Shown: positions 1 through 8,896 of the stretch, piece by piece | Numbering within the stretch: position 1 is the stretch's first letter | Layout: each line of letters opens with the position of its first letter | Source of the DNA: Novosphingobium sp. 32-60-15 | GTDB lineage: Bacteria > Pseudomonadota > Alphaproteobacteria > Sphingomonadales > Sphingomonadaceae | Length of the DNA stretch: 64,000 nucleotides | Direction of reading: 5' to 3' | Assembly: GCF_002280675.1 (NCBI RefSeq) | Contig: NZ_NCEN01000005.1 | Span: 85,977-149,976 of the forward strand | Notes under the pieces: model-generated | Databases searched by the model: none | Told to the model about the DNA's origin: nothing | What the model saw: only the letters and a program-made list of their open reading frames with translations | Translations under genes and position numbers: made by a program

Positions 1-463
1 TGATCCAGTGCACTTCTTTTTCGCCATCGAAAAAGAACGACAAACCCACCATGGCAAGGAACGCACCGCCAAATCCGGCAATGCCGACGTGGGCGCTGCT
101 CACGATTTCCTCGTAACGCTTTGGATCATTGAGCGACAGCGTCAGCGCTTCAATCGGACCAAGTCCCGCGGCAATCGCCACAATCGCCAACGGGAATACG
201 ATGCGCATGCCGAACACGGCGATGATCATGCCCCATGTCAGGAAGCGTTTTTGCCACACTTCGTCCATGTCTTCGAGAACGGCGGCGTTGACCACGGCAT
301 TGTCAAACGACAGCGAGATTTCGAGGATCGACAGGACGAACACGATCCACAGCAGCGATAGCGTGCCGCTCATCGTGCCGGTTTGCATCCAGCCATAGCC
401 GGCTGCCAGTGCCAGACACACCAGCGTAAAAAGGATCGATCCCTTGTAGAAGCGGAGCAGCAA
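1..463 (-). CDS. DUF475 family membrane protein (5' part; 3' end outside window)
   Basis: The reverse strand encodes about 154 residues with several hydrophobic helices. Recognisable stretches include LSILEISLSFDNAVVNA and a later GIAGFGGAFLAMVG, typical of the DUF475 integral membrane family, which resembles TerC. The SLSFDNAVV motif carries the conserved acidic/Asn residues within a membrane helix. I chose a TTG start at 463-461 because an AGGGA ribosome-binding site lies 7 bases upstream (471-475) and no ATG precedes it before an in-frame stop. Function in this family is unknown; a metal-related transport role is sometimes proposed for TerC relatives. The C-terminus is cut by the window edge. 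Confidence 0.75.
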   Translation of the reverse strand, partial: MLLRFYKGSILFTLVCLALAAGYGWMQTGTMSGTLSLLWIVFVLSILEISLSFDNAVVNAAVLEDMDEVWQKRFLTWGMIIAVFGMRIVFPLAIVAIAAGLGPIEALTLSLNDPKRYEEIVSSAHVGIAGFGGAFLAMVGLSFFFDGEKEVHWI

Positions 464-511
464 ACTGAATTCCCTGTTCGGAGAGGTTGGATCGGTTAAC
501 GAAACCGCCCG

Positions 512-1381
512 TTACTTTGGCTGATAGGTCTGTTCAATACCGGGGAAGGTGCGCGCACGCACTTCTTCGGCATAAAGCGCCGCTGCGCCCGAAATGGTTC
601 CAGCGATGTTTTCATAGATTTTCACAAAGCGAGGAACCCGTTCAAACATGCCCAGCATGTCTTCGGTGACCAGCACTTGCCCGTCACACTGGGCCGAAGC
701 GCCAATGCCGATGGTCGGGCACGCCACGGCTTGCGTAATGGCTATGGCAATTGTTTCGACAACGCCTTCGATCACGATTGCAAAGGCACCGGCTTCGCAA
801 AGCGCGCGGGCGTCGCAAATGATCTTGGCAGCCTCTGCCTCGGTCCGGCCACGTGCGTTATAGCCGCCCAGCACATTGACCGCTTGCGGGGTCAATCCAA
901 CATGGCCCATCACGGGAATACCGCGTGCGGTAAGGAACGCCACGGTTTCCGCCATAGCTTCGCCGCCTTCCAACTTCACAGCCGCGCAGCCGGTTTCCTT
1001 GAGCAGTCGCGCCGCGCTTTCGAATGCGTGCTGCGGCGAGGCCTCGTAACTTCCGAACGGCATATCGACCACAACCGCCGCATGAAACGACCCGCGCACC
1101 ACCGCCGCGCCATGTGCCGCCATCATATCGAGCGTTACCGGCACACTTGATGGCAGGCCGTAAATCACCTGCCCGAGCGAATCTCCGACCAGCAGCAAAT
1201 CGCAATGTTCATCCAGCAACTGGGCTTGTCGCGCCGTATATGCCGTTAACATTACAATGGGTTGCGCGGTGACACCATCCTTCTTGCGCTGGCGGATCGC
1301 AGGGATCGTCAGGCGCTTCATCGGGCTTGGCGTAGGGTTCGCACGGCTCGTTGAAGTGTCGAGTTGGAAGGTTGTAGACAT
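512..1381 (-). CDS. panB: 3-methyl-2-oxobutanoate hydroxymethyltransferase (pantothenate synthesis)
   Basis: Encodes 289 residues matching PanB, the cytoplasmic enzyme that transfers a hydroxymethyl group from methylene-tetrahydrofolate to 2-oxoisovalerate, the first committed step to pantothenate and CoA. Family motifs are visible: [28 protein letters not shown] (metal-binding Asp region), VKLEGG, and [11 protein letters not shown]. The length is normal for PanB. I start at ATG 1381, which follows an AAGGA sequence and gives the usual short N-terminal extension; the open frame continues upstream to about 1513 but that part looks non-coding. It faces the neighbouring transporter gene divergently across about 195 bases. 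panC is not adjacent. Confidence 0.93.
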   Translation of the reverse strand: MSTTFQLDTSTSRANPTPSPMKRLTIPAIRQRKKDGVTAQPIVMLTAYTARQAQLLDEHCDLLLVGDSLGQVIYGLPSSVPVTLDMMAAHGAAVVRGSFHAAVVVDMPFGSYEASPQHAFESAARLLKETGCAAVKLEGGEAMAETVAFLTARGIPVMGHVGLTPQAVNVLGGYNARGRTEAEAAKIICDARALCEAGAFAIVIEGVVETIAIAITQAVACPTIGIGASAQCDGQVLVTEDMLGMFERVPRFVKIYENIAGTISGAAALYAEEVRARTFPGIEQTYQPK

Positions 1382-1576
1382 CGATACGCATCCTTTGAGG
1401 CGGGCCCACGCTTCTACTGCCTTGGCGCAAACCCGCAAGGCTACACGCCTTATGCGCAATCTTGGGGAAAAATGGCTTGCGCGATGGGCGGTTCGCGTTA
1501 GCTTCCCGGCCATTACCTGGTTTCCAAAGCAACCGCATCGGCGGTTTGGTGCTTTGGACCAAGGCGGGAGAAATTC

Positions 1577-3097
1577 ATGTTCGGTCGCGTCAAACCGCTC
1601 GACGCCATTCTAGCTACTGCAGAAAAGAAATCGCTGCACCGCTCGCTGGGGGCGTTCCAGCTTACGATGTTGGGCGTTGGTGCCGTCATCGGCACTGGCA
1701 TTTTCGTTCTTACAGCCGAAGCTGCGCAAAAAGCAGGTCCAGGCATGATGATCAGTTTCATCATCGCCGGATTTGTCTGCGCAGTAGCGGCGCTATGTTA
1801 CGCTGAAATGGCGTCAATGGTCCCGGTCTCCGGATCGGCTTATACATACAGCTACGCCGTGATGGGCGAATTGATCGCCTGGATGGTGGGCTGGGCCCTG
1901 ATCCTCGAATATGCTGTGGCGGCGGGCGCCGTAAGCGTCGGCTGGTCCGGCTATGTCGTCGGCCTGATCGAAAACGCGTTCAGTATCGACATTCCCGATT
2001 TGCTGGTGCGCGGCCCTTATGACGGCGGCCTGGTGAACTTGCCCGCGATGCTGATCGCAGGCCTTGTTACGTGGCTGTTGGTCATCGGTACCAAGGAAAG
2101 TGCCTCGGTCAACGCAGTGCTTGTGGCCATCAAGGTCGCAGCACTGACCCTGTTCTGCATTTTGGCGCTGCCGGTGATGAAGATGGAAAACTTCGAACCG
2201 TTCTCGCCTTTGGGCTTTGGCGGGATCGGGGCAGCGGCAGCGTCTATCTTCTTTGCTTACGTCGGGTTCGATGCGGTTTCTACAGCGGCTGAAGAGACGA
2301 AGAATCCACAACGCAACATGCCGATCGGCCTGATCGGCAGCCTTGCGATCTGTACTGTATTCTATCTGTTGGTCGCAGCCGGCGTCATCGGTTCGGTCGG
2401 CGCACAGCCTGTGCTTGATGCCAATGGCCTTGGCATGGAACCGGGCAGCACAGAACTTGCCGCACGATGCGCCGCGATGGGCGATCAGGCAGTGGTCTGT
2501 TCAAAGGAAGCGCTTGCGTGGACGCTGCGTGAAATCGGCTGGCCGCAAATCGGCAACCTGATCGGTCTTGCCGCCGGTCTTGCCCTGCCATCGGTCATTT
2601 TGATGATGATGTTCGGCCAAACCCGCATCTTTTTCGTGATGAGCCGTGACGGCTTGCTTCCCGCCTCGTTCTCGAAAATCCATCCGCGTTACAATACGCC
2701 GCACGTCATCACGATCATCACCGGTATTTTCGTGGCACTTTTCGCAGCGTTTTTCCCGGTAGGCTTGCTGGCCAATATCTCGAACTCGGGCACGCTGTTT
2801 GCGTTTGCTGCGGTTTCTGTGGCGGTACTGGTGATCCGTCGCCGTGAACCGGGCCGTCATCGCCCGTTCCGCACTCCGGCGATTTATGTCACTTCGCCGC
2901 TCGCGTTTCTTGGCTGCTTGTACTTGTTCTACAAGCTCGATTCGAAGAGCCAGATGCTGTTTGTCATCTGGGCAGCCATCGGTCTTGTGGTCTATTACGC
3001 CTACAGCCGCAGTCGCAGCCATGTGGGGCGCGGATTGGTCGAAGTTCATGAAATGGACAAAGACGTTCCTCCCACCTCGGTGCCGCCCATCGATTGA
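1577..3097 (+). CDS. APC-family cationic amino acid permease
   Basis: Encodes a 506-residue polytopic membrane protein of the amino acid-polyamine-organocation superfamily, closest in style to the CAT/YfnA-type bacterial permeases. The first helix has the unwound substrate-binding signature [13 protein letters not shown] (about residues 33-45), and the family motif [14 protein letters not shown] follows helix 6. About 12 hydrophobic segments can be counted. A roughly 45-residue hydrophilic insert with several cysteines lies between helices 7 and 8. It is a single-gene unit: divergent from panB and followed by a strong terminator. The exact substrate cannot be read from the sequence; a cationic or neutral amino acid is likely. 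Confidence 0.88.
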   Translation: MFGRVKPLDAILATAEKKSLHRSLGAFQLTMLGVGAVIGTGIFVLTAEAAQKAGPGMMISFIIAGFVCAVAALCYAEMASMVPVSGSAYTYSYAVMGELIAWMVGWALILEYAVAAGAVSVGWSGYVVGLIENAFSIDIPDLLVRGPYDGGLVNLPAMLIAGLVTWLLVIGTKESASVNAVLVAIKVAALTLFCILALPVMKMENFEPFSPLGFGGIGAAAASIFFAYVGFDAVSTAAEETKNPQRNMPIGLIGSLAICTVFYLLVAAGVIGSVGAQPVLDANGLGMEPGSTELAARCAAMGDQAVVCSKEALAWTLREIGWPQIGNLIGLAAGLALPSVILMMMFGQTRIFFVMSRDGLLPASFSKIHPRYNTPHVITIITGIFVALFAAFFPVGLLANISNSGTLFAFAAVSVAVLVIRRREPGRHRPFRTPAIYVTSPLAFLGCLYLFYKLDSKSQMLFVIWAAIGLVVYYAYSRSRSHVGRGLVEVHEMDKDVPPTSVPPID

Positions 3098-3116
3098 TCG
3101 ATTGGTACCTGCATAC

Positions 3117-3150
3117 AAAAAGGGCCGCCCCGAAAGGAGCGGCCCTTTTT
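3117..3150 (+). terminator. Rho-independent terminator after the APC permease
   Basis: A perfect GGGCCGC/GCGGCCC stem (3122-3128 with 3139-3145) has a 10-base loop, is preceded by AAAAA and followed by TTTTT. The A and T runs make it symmetrical, so it may also stop transcripts arriving from the opposite gene at 3202-3684. Confidence 0.9.
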
Positions 3151-3164
3151 CATTTGGCGTCGAT

Positions 3165-3212
3165 TCAAATCAAAGGTTGGTCAAATCAGAGGTTGGTCAA
3201 ATCAAAGGTTTG
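3165..3212. repeat. Three tandem 16-bp repeats spanning a stop codon
   Basis: Units at 3165-3180, 3181-3196 and 3197-3212 read TCAAATCAAAGGTTGG with one or two changes. The third unit contains the stop codon of the reverse-strand gene 3202-3684. Read on that strand, each unit carries a copy of an ACCAACC-T-TGA-like gene end, which suggests slippage duplication of the gene's 3' end. Confidence 0.9.
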
Positions 3213-3684
3213 TCTCGGTAAACCCGCCTTTAACGTCATTCGTAACATCCATGCCCAGCGCCATTTTTGCTACGCCGATGATGCCAAGATCGCCTGCCCA
3301 GATCGAGGCATCGCCCAAATCCATGCGCAGGAACAGCAGGTTTGGCGCGTCTTTTCCGCCCGGAAACCACGCCTCGACAAAGTTGTTCCAATGCTTGTCC
3401 AGCAGCGCCCGGTCTGTTTCTTCGGTCAACATGCCGTGGAATCGGGCAAACACATCGTGGCCTTTGGACGAGAAGGTTGCGGTTGCACCGCCCATCTCGG
3501 CAAAGCGATTGTCGCGCGATGTGAAAAACCAGATTGCACTGTTGGCACCCTTGTCGAGTTGCGCTGTCATTGGCGCCGCAGTGTCCGGATCTGCGTCAAG
3601 TTGCAGCATCACATAAGGCGAAGACGACATCGCTTTCCAGAATTTTTCACGAAGCTCTTCGGGATTGCCTTGATCATATTTCAT
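3202..3684 (-). CDS. Pyridoxamine 5'-phosphate oxidase-like (general stress) protein
   Basis: Encodes 160 residues with the split-barrel flavin-binding fold of the pyridoxamine 5'-phosphate oxidase-like family (general stress protein 26 type). Visible features: PMTAQLDKGANSAIWFFTSRDN near the middle, which matches the family pattern of strand, turn and FFTS, then VFARFHGMLTEETD and WNNFVEAWFPGG. Proteins of this type are cytoplasmic and bind FMN or related cofactors, but most have no assigned substrate. I start at ATG 3684; the longer open frame upstream overlaps the imuA promoter and has no family similarity. The 3' end lies in a tandem repeat. Confidence 0.8.
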   Translation of the reverse strand: MKYDQGNPEELREKFWKAMSSSPYVMLQLDADPDTAAPMTAQLDKGANSAIWFFTSRDNRFAEMGGATATFSSKGHDVFARFHGMLTEETDRALLDKHWNNFVEAWFPGGKDAPNLLFLRMDLGDASIWAGDLGIIGVAKMALGMDVTNDVKGGFTETNL

Positions 3685-3836
3685 CGCAAGTTTGCCTTTC
3701 GCGTCTGATATTTGATCAATCAACGGACCGGGGCGGGGGAGGTTCCCTTCTGGCTTGTCCTCAGGAAATCCACTGTTTCTCCCCAAGGTTGTCCACACAA
3801 GGGACAGACAAAGCGGATTGCGCGTTCCGAAAATAA

Positions 3837-3851
3837 GAACATAATAAGAAC
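3837..3851 (+). promoter_or_regulatory. LexA (SOS) box upstream of imuA
   Basis: GAAC-ATAATAA-GAAC, a perfect match to the alphaproteobacterial LexA operator GAAC-N7-GAAC (equivalently GTTC-N7-GTTC), ends 16 bases before the imuA ATG. The position and the downstream mutagenesis genes make it a credible SOS operator. Confidence 0.9.
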
Positions 3852-3867
3852 ACAAGGAACGATTCGT

Positions 3868-4644
3868 ATGCCAGAACCCGCCCCTATCACTGATCCTGCT
3901 GACCTCATGCCCGGCCTTATCCGGGGCATCGGGGCAAGCGAACGCACACCGCATTGGCGCCCCGGCCTTGCCACTGGCTGCGCACAATCTGAAATGTTCG
4001 CGTCTGCGCGTGAGGCTTCAGGGGCAGGGCTGGCGCTCGCCTTGGCGCAAGATGCTCTACGCATGGCAGCGCCCGATCCGACTGCCGATACGCCCGATCA
4101 TCGCCCCTTTTTGTGGGTGCAAGACAAAGCGGCGCTGCGTTTGTCCGGGCGGCCCTATTTACCCGGCCTTCCGGCAGAGTTGCGCCACCGCCTGATCCAT
4201 GTTGCTGCCACCACACCCGAAGACGCGCTGTTCGCGCTCGAAGAAGGCTTGCGCTGTCGCGACCTTGCTTTCGTAATCGGCGAAATTGCCGGAAATCCGC
4301 GCGCGCTTGATTTTACCGCTTCGCGCCGCCTTGGCCTTGCCGCTGAAAAGCATGGGGTGCCGCTATGGCTCATCAGGTTGGATGCCAGGCATGATCTTGG
4401 CGCTGCACGCATGCGCTGGCGGGTTGAGGCTGCACCTTCACCCCCGCCGCGCTGGAACGCGCATGCGCCCGGCGCAACCACTTGGGCAGCGGAATTGTTT
4501 CGCGCCCACACTTACCAACCCGGAAAATGGATTTTGCGCGATGACGGTCTCGCCCTCGTTGCCCAGCCTTACGCCAACGCCAGCCCGCCGGATCATGGCG
4601 ATCTGGTGCACGGGGCTGGCGATCGATCGTTGGCGGCTTTCTGA
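3868..4644 (+). CDS. imuA: ImuA-family SOS mutagenesis protein
   Basis: Encodes 258 residues of the ImuA family, the RecA/SulA-related accessory of the DnaE2/ImuB translesion polymerase complex. Recognisable family features are the WRPGLATGCAQSEMF-like N-terminal region, the HLIHV-like RLIHVAATTPEDALFALEEGLRC segment, and the C-terminal W-A-x-E-L-F-R-A-H region. The clear nucleotide-binding P-loop of RecA is not obvious, as usual for ImuA. The start ATG at 3868 is preceded by AAGGAAC and by the LexA box. It heads the five-gene cassette and overlaps imuB by about 100 bases. Expression is expected to be DNA-damage inducible. Confidence 0.88.
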   Translation: MPEPAPITDPADLMPGLIRGIGASERTPHWRPGLATGCAQSEMFASAREASGAGLALALAQDALRMAAPDPTADTPDHRPFLWVQDKAALRLSGRPYLPGLPAELRHRLIHVAATTPEDALFALEEGLRCRDLAFVIGEIAGNPRALDFTASRRLGLAAEKHGVPLWLIRLDARHDLGAARMRWRVEAAPSPPPRWNAHAPGATTWAAELFRAHTYQPGKWILRDDGLALVAQPYANASPPDHGDLVHGAGDRSLAAF

Positions 4645-6130
4645 AGGTCTTGCGCGCGGACAAGGGGCAGACGCCGAACCGCTCGCCCTGATTGAAGATA
4701 CCGCGCACGGACCGCGCATTGCCGCCGCCAACCATGCCGCCCAAGTTGCAGGTGCGGTTCCTGCCATGCGCCTGGCCGATGCGCGCACGCTGTGCCCGGC
4801 GCTCGGCGTGCGCCCGGCTGATCCTGCGGGCGATCTTGCCTTGCTGGAAAACCTTGCGCTGTGGTCACAGCGGTGGGGGCCGTGGAGCGCGCTTGATCCA
4901 CCCGATGGCCTGTTGATCGACACGACCGGCGTTGCGCATCTGTTCGGCGGGGAACGCACGCTGCTGGCTGATGCCATCAATGCCTTCACCCGGCGTGGCC
5001 TCGGCATCCGCGCGGCGCTTGCCCCCACCGCAGGCGCAGCATGGGCGCTGGCGCATTTCGGGCCAGAGGCGGCAATCATCGCTCCCGGCGACGATCCGAT
5101 GGTGCGTCTTGGTGGTTTGCCAGCAGCGGCACTACGGCTTGATGATGACGTCATCCTGCTGCTGCGCCGCCTTGGCCTCAAACGCCTTGGCGATCTGCAC
5201 GGACTTGCCCGCGATGCCTTGGCGCGGCGTTTCCGCAACCGCCGCTCGGCCGCGTCCAACCCGCTGCTCCGGCTCGATCAATTGCTGGGACGCCTGCCCG
5301 AACCGCTGTTGCCGGTGATCAGCGTCACTGCGCCACTCGTCCAGCGCCGCCTGATGGAGCCAATCCGCCATCGCACGCTGCTCGATCAGGTCGTGGCTGA
5401 TCTGGCGGAGGATATGGCGCGGCTGCTTGAAGCTTTGGGGCAGGGGGCGCGGCGGCTTGAACTGGGCATGTGGAAGGTTGACGGTGATGTGGCCATCCGC
5501 CGCCTTGAAATGGCCGCCGCCACGCGTGATCCGGCCCACTTGTGCCGCCTGTTTGCCACCCGTCTTGATGATGTGGATGCAGGTTTCGGCATCGAACTGG
5601 TGCGGCTGCGCGCTTCGTGGACCGAACCGCTGGCGCTGGCACAAGCGCAACTTGATGCCGCCGCCGAACGCCATGGGACCAGTCTGGCCGCCTGCGTGGA
5701 TCGGTTGACGGTGCGACTTGGGCCCGAAGCGGTGCGTCGCCCGATCGCTCACGCCAGCCATTTGCCCGAACGTGCGCAGCGCTGGCAGCCGCCTTTGATC
5801 GATCTTCCATCTTCACAAGAGGAATTCGCTTTTCACCACAGACCACTGAAAATACTGGATAAGCCCGAATCTGTCGCCGTCATTTATGAAACGCCTGACG
5901 GCTTGCCACGCCGGTTTCGCTGGCGGGGTGAAGTCCATGAAATCGCCCGAGCCGAAGGGCCGGAACGGATTGCGCCAGAATGGTGGCGCGAACGTTCCAC
6001 CGTGCGCTTGCGCGATTACTACCGCATCGAAGACGCAGCCGGTCGTCGCTACTGGATTTACCGGCATGGCGTCATCGGGGATGGGCGCGGTGGTGCCCCT
6101 GAATGGTTTATCCAAGGATTGTTTGCATGA
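4541..6130 (+). CDS. imuB: ImuB, Y-family polymerase-like mutagenesis protein
   Basis: Encodes about 529 residues of the ImuB family, a catalytically inactive Y-family DNA polymerase homologue that acts as the hub linking ImuA, DnaE2 and the beta clamp. The N-terminal region has MAIWCTGLAIDRWRL where an active Y-family enzyme would carry the first metal-binding Asp, followed by PDGLLIDTTGVAHLFGGE and a helix-hairpin-like LKRLGDLHGLARDALARRF segment. The C-terminal part resembles the ImuB tail (RFRWRGEVHEIARAEGPERIAPEWW). The start is either ATG 4541 or ATG 4595; both lie inside imuA. The overlap indicates translational coupling. Confidence 0.9.
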   Translation: MTVSPSLPSLTPTPARRIMAIWCTGLAIDRWRLSEGLARGQGADAEPLALIEDTAHGPRIAAANHAAQVAGAVPAMRLADARTLCPALGVRPADPAGDLALLENLALWSQRWGPWSALDPPDGLLIDTTGVAHLFGGERTLLADAINAFTRRGLGIRAALAPTAGAAWALAHFGPEAAIIAPGDDPMVRLGGLPAAALRLDDDVILLLRRLGLKRLGDLHGLARDALARRFRNRRSAASNPLLRLDQLLGRLPEPLLPVISVTAPLVQRRLMEPIRHRTLLDQVVADLAEDMARLLEALGQGARRLELGMWKVDGDVAIRRLEMAAATRDPAHLCRLFATRLDDVDAGFGIELVRLRASWTEPLALAQAQLDAAAERHGTSLAACVDRLTVRLGPEAVRRPIAHASHLPERAQRWQPPLIDLPSSQEEFAFHHRPLKILDKPESVAVIYETPDGLPRRFRWRGEVHEIARAEGPERIAPEWWRERSTVRLRDYYRIEDAAGRRYWIYRHGVIGDGRGGAPEWFIQGLFA

Positions 6131-6173
6131 CCCCGACCTGTCCACATGTTCGGGGTGGCGGAAGGCACAAAAA

Positions 6174-6188
6174 GAACATATAAGGAAC
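6174..6188 (+). promoter_or_regulatory. Second LexA box, before the radical SAM repair gene
   Basis: GAAC-ATATAAG-GAAC is a perfect GAAC-N7-GAAC operator that ends 2 bases before the ATG at 6191 and covers the ribosome-binding AAGGA. It suggests that the downstream three genes have their own SOS promoter in addition to read-through from imuA. Confidence 0.88.
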
Positions 6189-6190
6189 GA

Positions 6191-7456
6191 ATGTCGCAGC
6201 CAGCCCTACCTACACAAAAGACAATTCTTGAACGGCTTGAGATACTTGCCGATGCCGCCAAGTACGATGCATCGTGCGCGTCGTCTGGTACCTCCAAGCG
6301 TAACAGCAAAGGCGGCAAAGGCATCGGATCAACCGAGGGCATGGGCATCTGCCATGCTTATGCGCCGGACGGACGCTGCATTTCGCTGCTCAAAATCCTG
6401 CTGACCAATCAGTGCGTGTTCGATTGCCATTACTGCATCAACCGCAAAAGCTCGAACACGCGCCGCGCCCGTTTCACGCCGCAAGAAGTGGTCGATCTGA
6501 CGCTGTCGTTCTACCGCCGCAATTATATCGAAGGGCTGTTCCTCTCTTCTGGTATTATCAAGAGCTCCAGCCACACTATGGAGCAGTTGATAGAAGTCGC
6601 GCGTATCCTGCGGGAAGAACACGATTTTCGCGGCTATATCCACCTCAAGACGATCCCTGAGGCTGATCCCGAACTGGTCGCCCGCGCCGGGCTTTATGCC
6701 GATCGCGTCTCGATCAATGTCGAACTGCCAACCGTCGCCGGGTTGACCCGCCTCGCGCCCGACAAGTCCGCCACGCAGATCGAAGGTGCGATGACGTCGC
6801 TGAAAGATTCGATCATCGAGGCCAAGGACGCCCGCAAGCGCTTTCGCCACGCCCCGAAATTTGCCCCCGCTGGCCAATCCACCCAGATGATTGTCGGTGC
6901 CGATGCCGCAACCGATGCCGATATCGTTGGCCGCGCCAGCACGCTTTACGGCAACTTTGGCCTGCGCCGCGTCTATTATTCCGCGTTCAGCCCGATCCCC
7001 GATGCCAGTGCAGTCCTGCCATTGAAGCGCCCGCCGCTGATGCGTGAACACCGGCTATACCAATCCGACTGGCTGATGCGGTTCTACGGCTATGCCCCGC
7101 ATGAAGTACAGCAAGCGGCAGGCGCAGACGGTATGTTGCCGCTGGATATTGATCCCAAGCTGGCATGGGCATTGCAATTTCGCGCAGACTTTCCAGTGGA
7201 CGTCAATCGCGCGCCACGTGAGCGGCTGTTGCGCGTTCCGGGCCTTGGCGTGCGCGCGGTCAACGCCCTTATTGTGGCAAGACGCCAGCGCCGTCTGCGG
7301 CTTGAGGATGTGGGCAAGCTGACCGTTTCGGTCGCAAAAGTCCGCCCGTTCATCATTGCCGAGGATTGGCGGCCAGTACTGCTGACCGACCGCGCAGATT
7401 TGCAAAACCTGATTGCGCCCAAAAAGGCCGAGCAACTGGAATTGTTTGCGTCATGA
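6191..7456 (+). CDS. Radical SAM putative DNA modification/repair protein
   Basis: Encodes 421 residues. A CxxxCxxC radical SAM iron-sulfur motif is present (Cys75, Cys79, Cys82; NQCVFDCHYCINR) and the C-terminus holds a helix-hairpin-helix DNA-binding segment (VPGLGVRAVNALIVARR). This pairing defines the family annotated as putative DNA modification/repair radical SAM protein, which is regularly found beside the DUF4130/UdgX gene. The reaction is not established; a role in repair or alteration of damaged bases is an inference from the HhH domain and the SOS context. The start is set by ATG 6191 with AAGGA directly upstream. It overlaps the next gene by 4 bases (ATGA). Confidence 0.88.
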   Translation: MSQPALPTQKTILERLEILADAAKYDASCASSGTSKRNSKGGKGIGSTEGMGICHAYAPDGRCISLLKILLTNQCVFDCHYCINRKSSNTRRARFTPQEVVDLTLSFYRRNYIEGLFLSSGIIKSSSHTMEQLIEVARILREEHDFRGYIHLKTIPEADPELVARAGLYADRVSINVELPTVAGLTRLAPDKSATQIEGAMTSLKDSIIEAKDARKRFRHAPKFAPAGQSTQMIVGADAATDADIVGRASTLYGNFGLRRVYYSAFSPIPDASAVLPLKRPPLMREHRLYQSDWLMRFYGYAPHEVQQAAGADGMLPLDIDPKLAWALQFRADFPVDVNRAPRERLLRVPGLGVRAVNALIVARRQRRLRLEDVGKLTVSVAKVRPFIIAEDWRPVLLTDRADLQNLIAPKKAEQLELFAS

Positions 7457-8886
7457 CCCCCTTTCGCACCATGCGCTCAGCCGAGGCATTTCGCGTTTCG
7501 CTGGCTGCTCCTGATGATTTCGAAGGCTGGCGTGACACGGCGCGGCGGCTGATCCAGGCCGATGTGCCGCCGGACCGGATTGTGTGGGATTCACCTGCCG
7601 ATCAAAGTACTGATCTGTTCGCGCAAGGAGAGCGGCGCTTGCCTGCGCCTCCCGCTGATGCACCACAGCCACGCGCCTCACGCGATTTCCTGCAGTATGC
7701 CAAAAGTGCGATCCTACACTCTGACTCTAAACGATTTTCATTGCTTTACCGTCTGCTTTGGCGGTTGCAGACCAATCCGCGTCTGATGGACGATCGGGCC
7801 GATGCCGATGTGCGCGGGATTGACGAACTGGCCCGCCAAGTGCGGCGCGATATTCACAAGATGCGTGCTTTCGTGCGCTTCCGCGTGATTGAGGAACCCG
7901 ATGGCGAACGCTACGTCGCCTGGTTTGAGCCTGGGCATCATATCTTGCGTTCGAACGCCGCGTTTTTTGTTCGCCGTTTCACCACGATGCGCTGGTCGAT
8001 CCTCACCCCGCAAGGCAGCATGCACTGGGATGGCGAAACCTTGCAGGAAGGCCCGCCTGCCACCCGCGCCGATGCGCCTTCGGGTGATCCGGTCGAAGCG
8101 CTGTGGCGCAAATACTATACCTCAATCTTCAACCCTGCGCGCCTGAAGGTTGGCGCAATGCTCAAGGAAATGCCGCGCAAGTATTGGAAGAATCTGCCCG
8201 AAGCCTCGCTGATTCCGGAAATGATTGCAGGGGCACAAGCGCGCGAGGCGGGAATGGTTGAAGCTGGCGCGCAAGACTTTGGTGTGCTGCCCGATACGCT
8301 GGCAGGCATTGCTGAAGCCGTCCAGTCATGCCGCCGCTGTGACATTGGCTGCAACGGCACGAACAGCGTCATGGGTGAGGGTGCAGATGCGCCTGTGCTG
8401 ATGATTGTGGGCGAACAGCCGGGTGATAATGAAGAAGAACTGGGCCACCCGTTTGTTGGTCCTGCAGGGCAATTGCTCCGCGCCCATCTGAAGGATGCCG
8501 CAATCGCAATTGAGCAGGCGTACGTCACCAATGCGGTGAAGCATTTCAAGTTCACCCTTCGCGGCAAGCGGCGTTTGCATCAAAATCCCACGGCCAAGGA
8601 AATCGATGTGTGCCGCTGGTGGCTTGATGGTGAGCGCGCACTGGTACGCCCGCGGATCGTGCTGGCATTGGGGGCAAGCGCCGCTCGCGGCCTCCTCGGG
8701 CGAACGGTGAGTGTGCAGAAGGAGCGCGGTGTGCCTTTGCCGCTGGATGATGGCAGCGAATTGTGGATCACCACGCATCCCAGCTACCTCTTGCGGCTGC
8801 AAGATCATGGGCGCGCTGATGAAGAACAAAAGTTTGCCAATGACTTGCGCTGTGTAGCTGCGCGGGTATCTGAGCTTTCGCACTGA
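7453..8886 (+). CDS. DUF4130 - UdgX uracil-DNA binding fusion protein
   Basis: Encodes 477 residues in two parts. Residues about 1-270 match the DUF4130 family (long helical region with FxxxRFxxM and KYYTSIFNPARLK). Residues about 285-470 match UdgX-type family 4/5 uracil-DNA glycosylases: four Cys ligands begin with SCRRCDIGC, motif GEQPGDNEEELGHPFVGPAG is present, and the C-terminal THPSYLLR is the leucine loop. The UdgX-specific KRRLH loop is present with His376; in characterised mycobacterial UdgX the equivalent His forms a covalent bond to the DNA at uracil sites. It is translationally coupled to the radical SAM gene, so the two probably act together. Confidence 0.9.
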   Translation: MTPFRTMRSAEAFRVSLAAPDDFEGWRDTARRLIQADVPPDRIVWDSPADQSTDLFAQGERRLPAPPADAPQPRASRDFLQYAKSAILHSDSKRFSLLYRLLWRLQTNPRLMDDRADADVRGIDELARQVRRDIHKMRAFVRFRVIEEPDGERYVAWFEPGHHILRSNAAFFVRRFTTMRWSILTPQGSMHWDGETLQEGPPATRADAPSGDPVEALWRKYYTSIFNPARLKVGAMLKEMPRKYWKNLPEASLIPEMIAGAQAREAGMVEAGAQDFGVLPDTLAGIAEAVQSCRRCDIGCNGTNSVMGEGADAPVLMIVGEQPGDNEEELGHPFVGPAGQLLRAHLKDAAIAIEQAYVTNAVKHFKFTLRGKRRLHQNPTAKEIDVCRWWLDGERALVRPRIVLALGASAARGLLGRTVSVQKERGVPLPLDDGSELWITTHPSYLLRLQDHGRADEEQKFANDLRCVAARVSELSH

Positions 8887-8896
8887 GCGATGCCTG

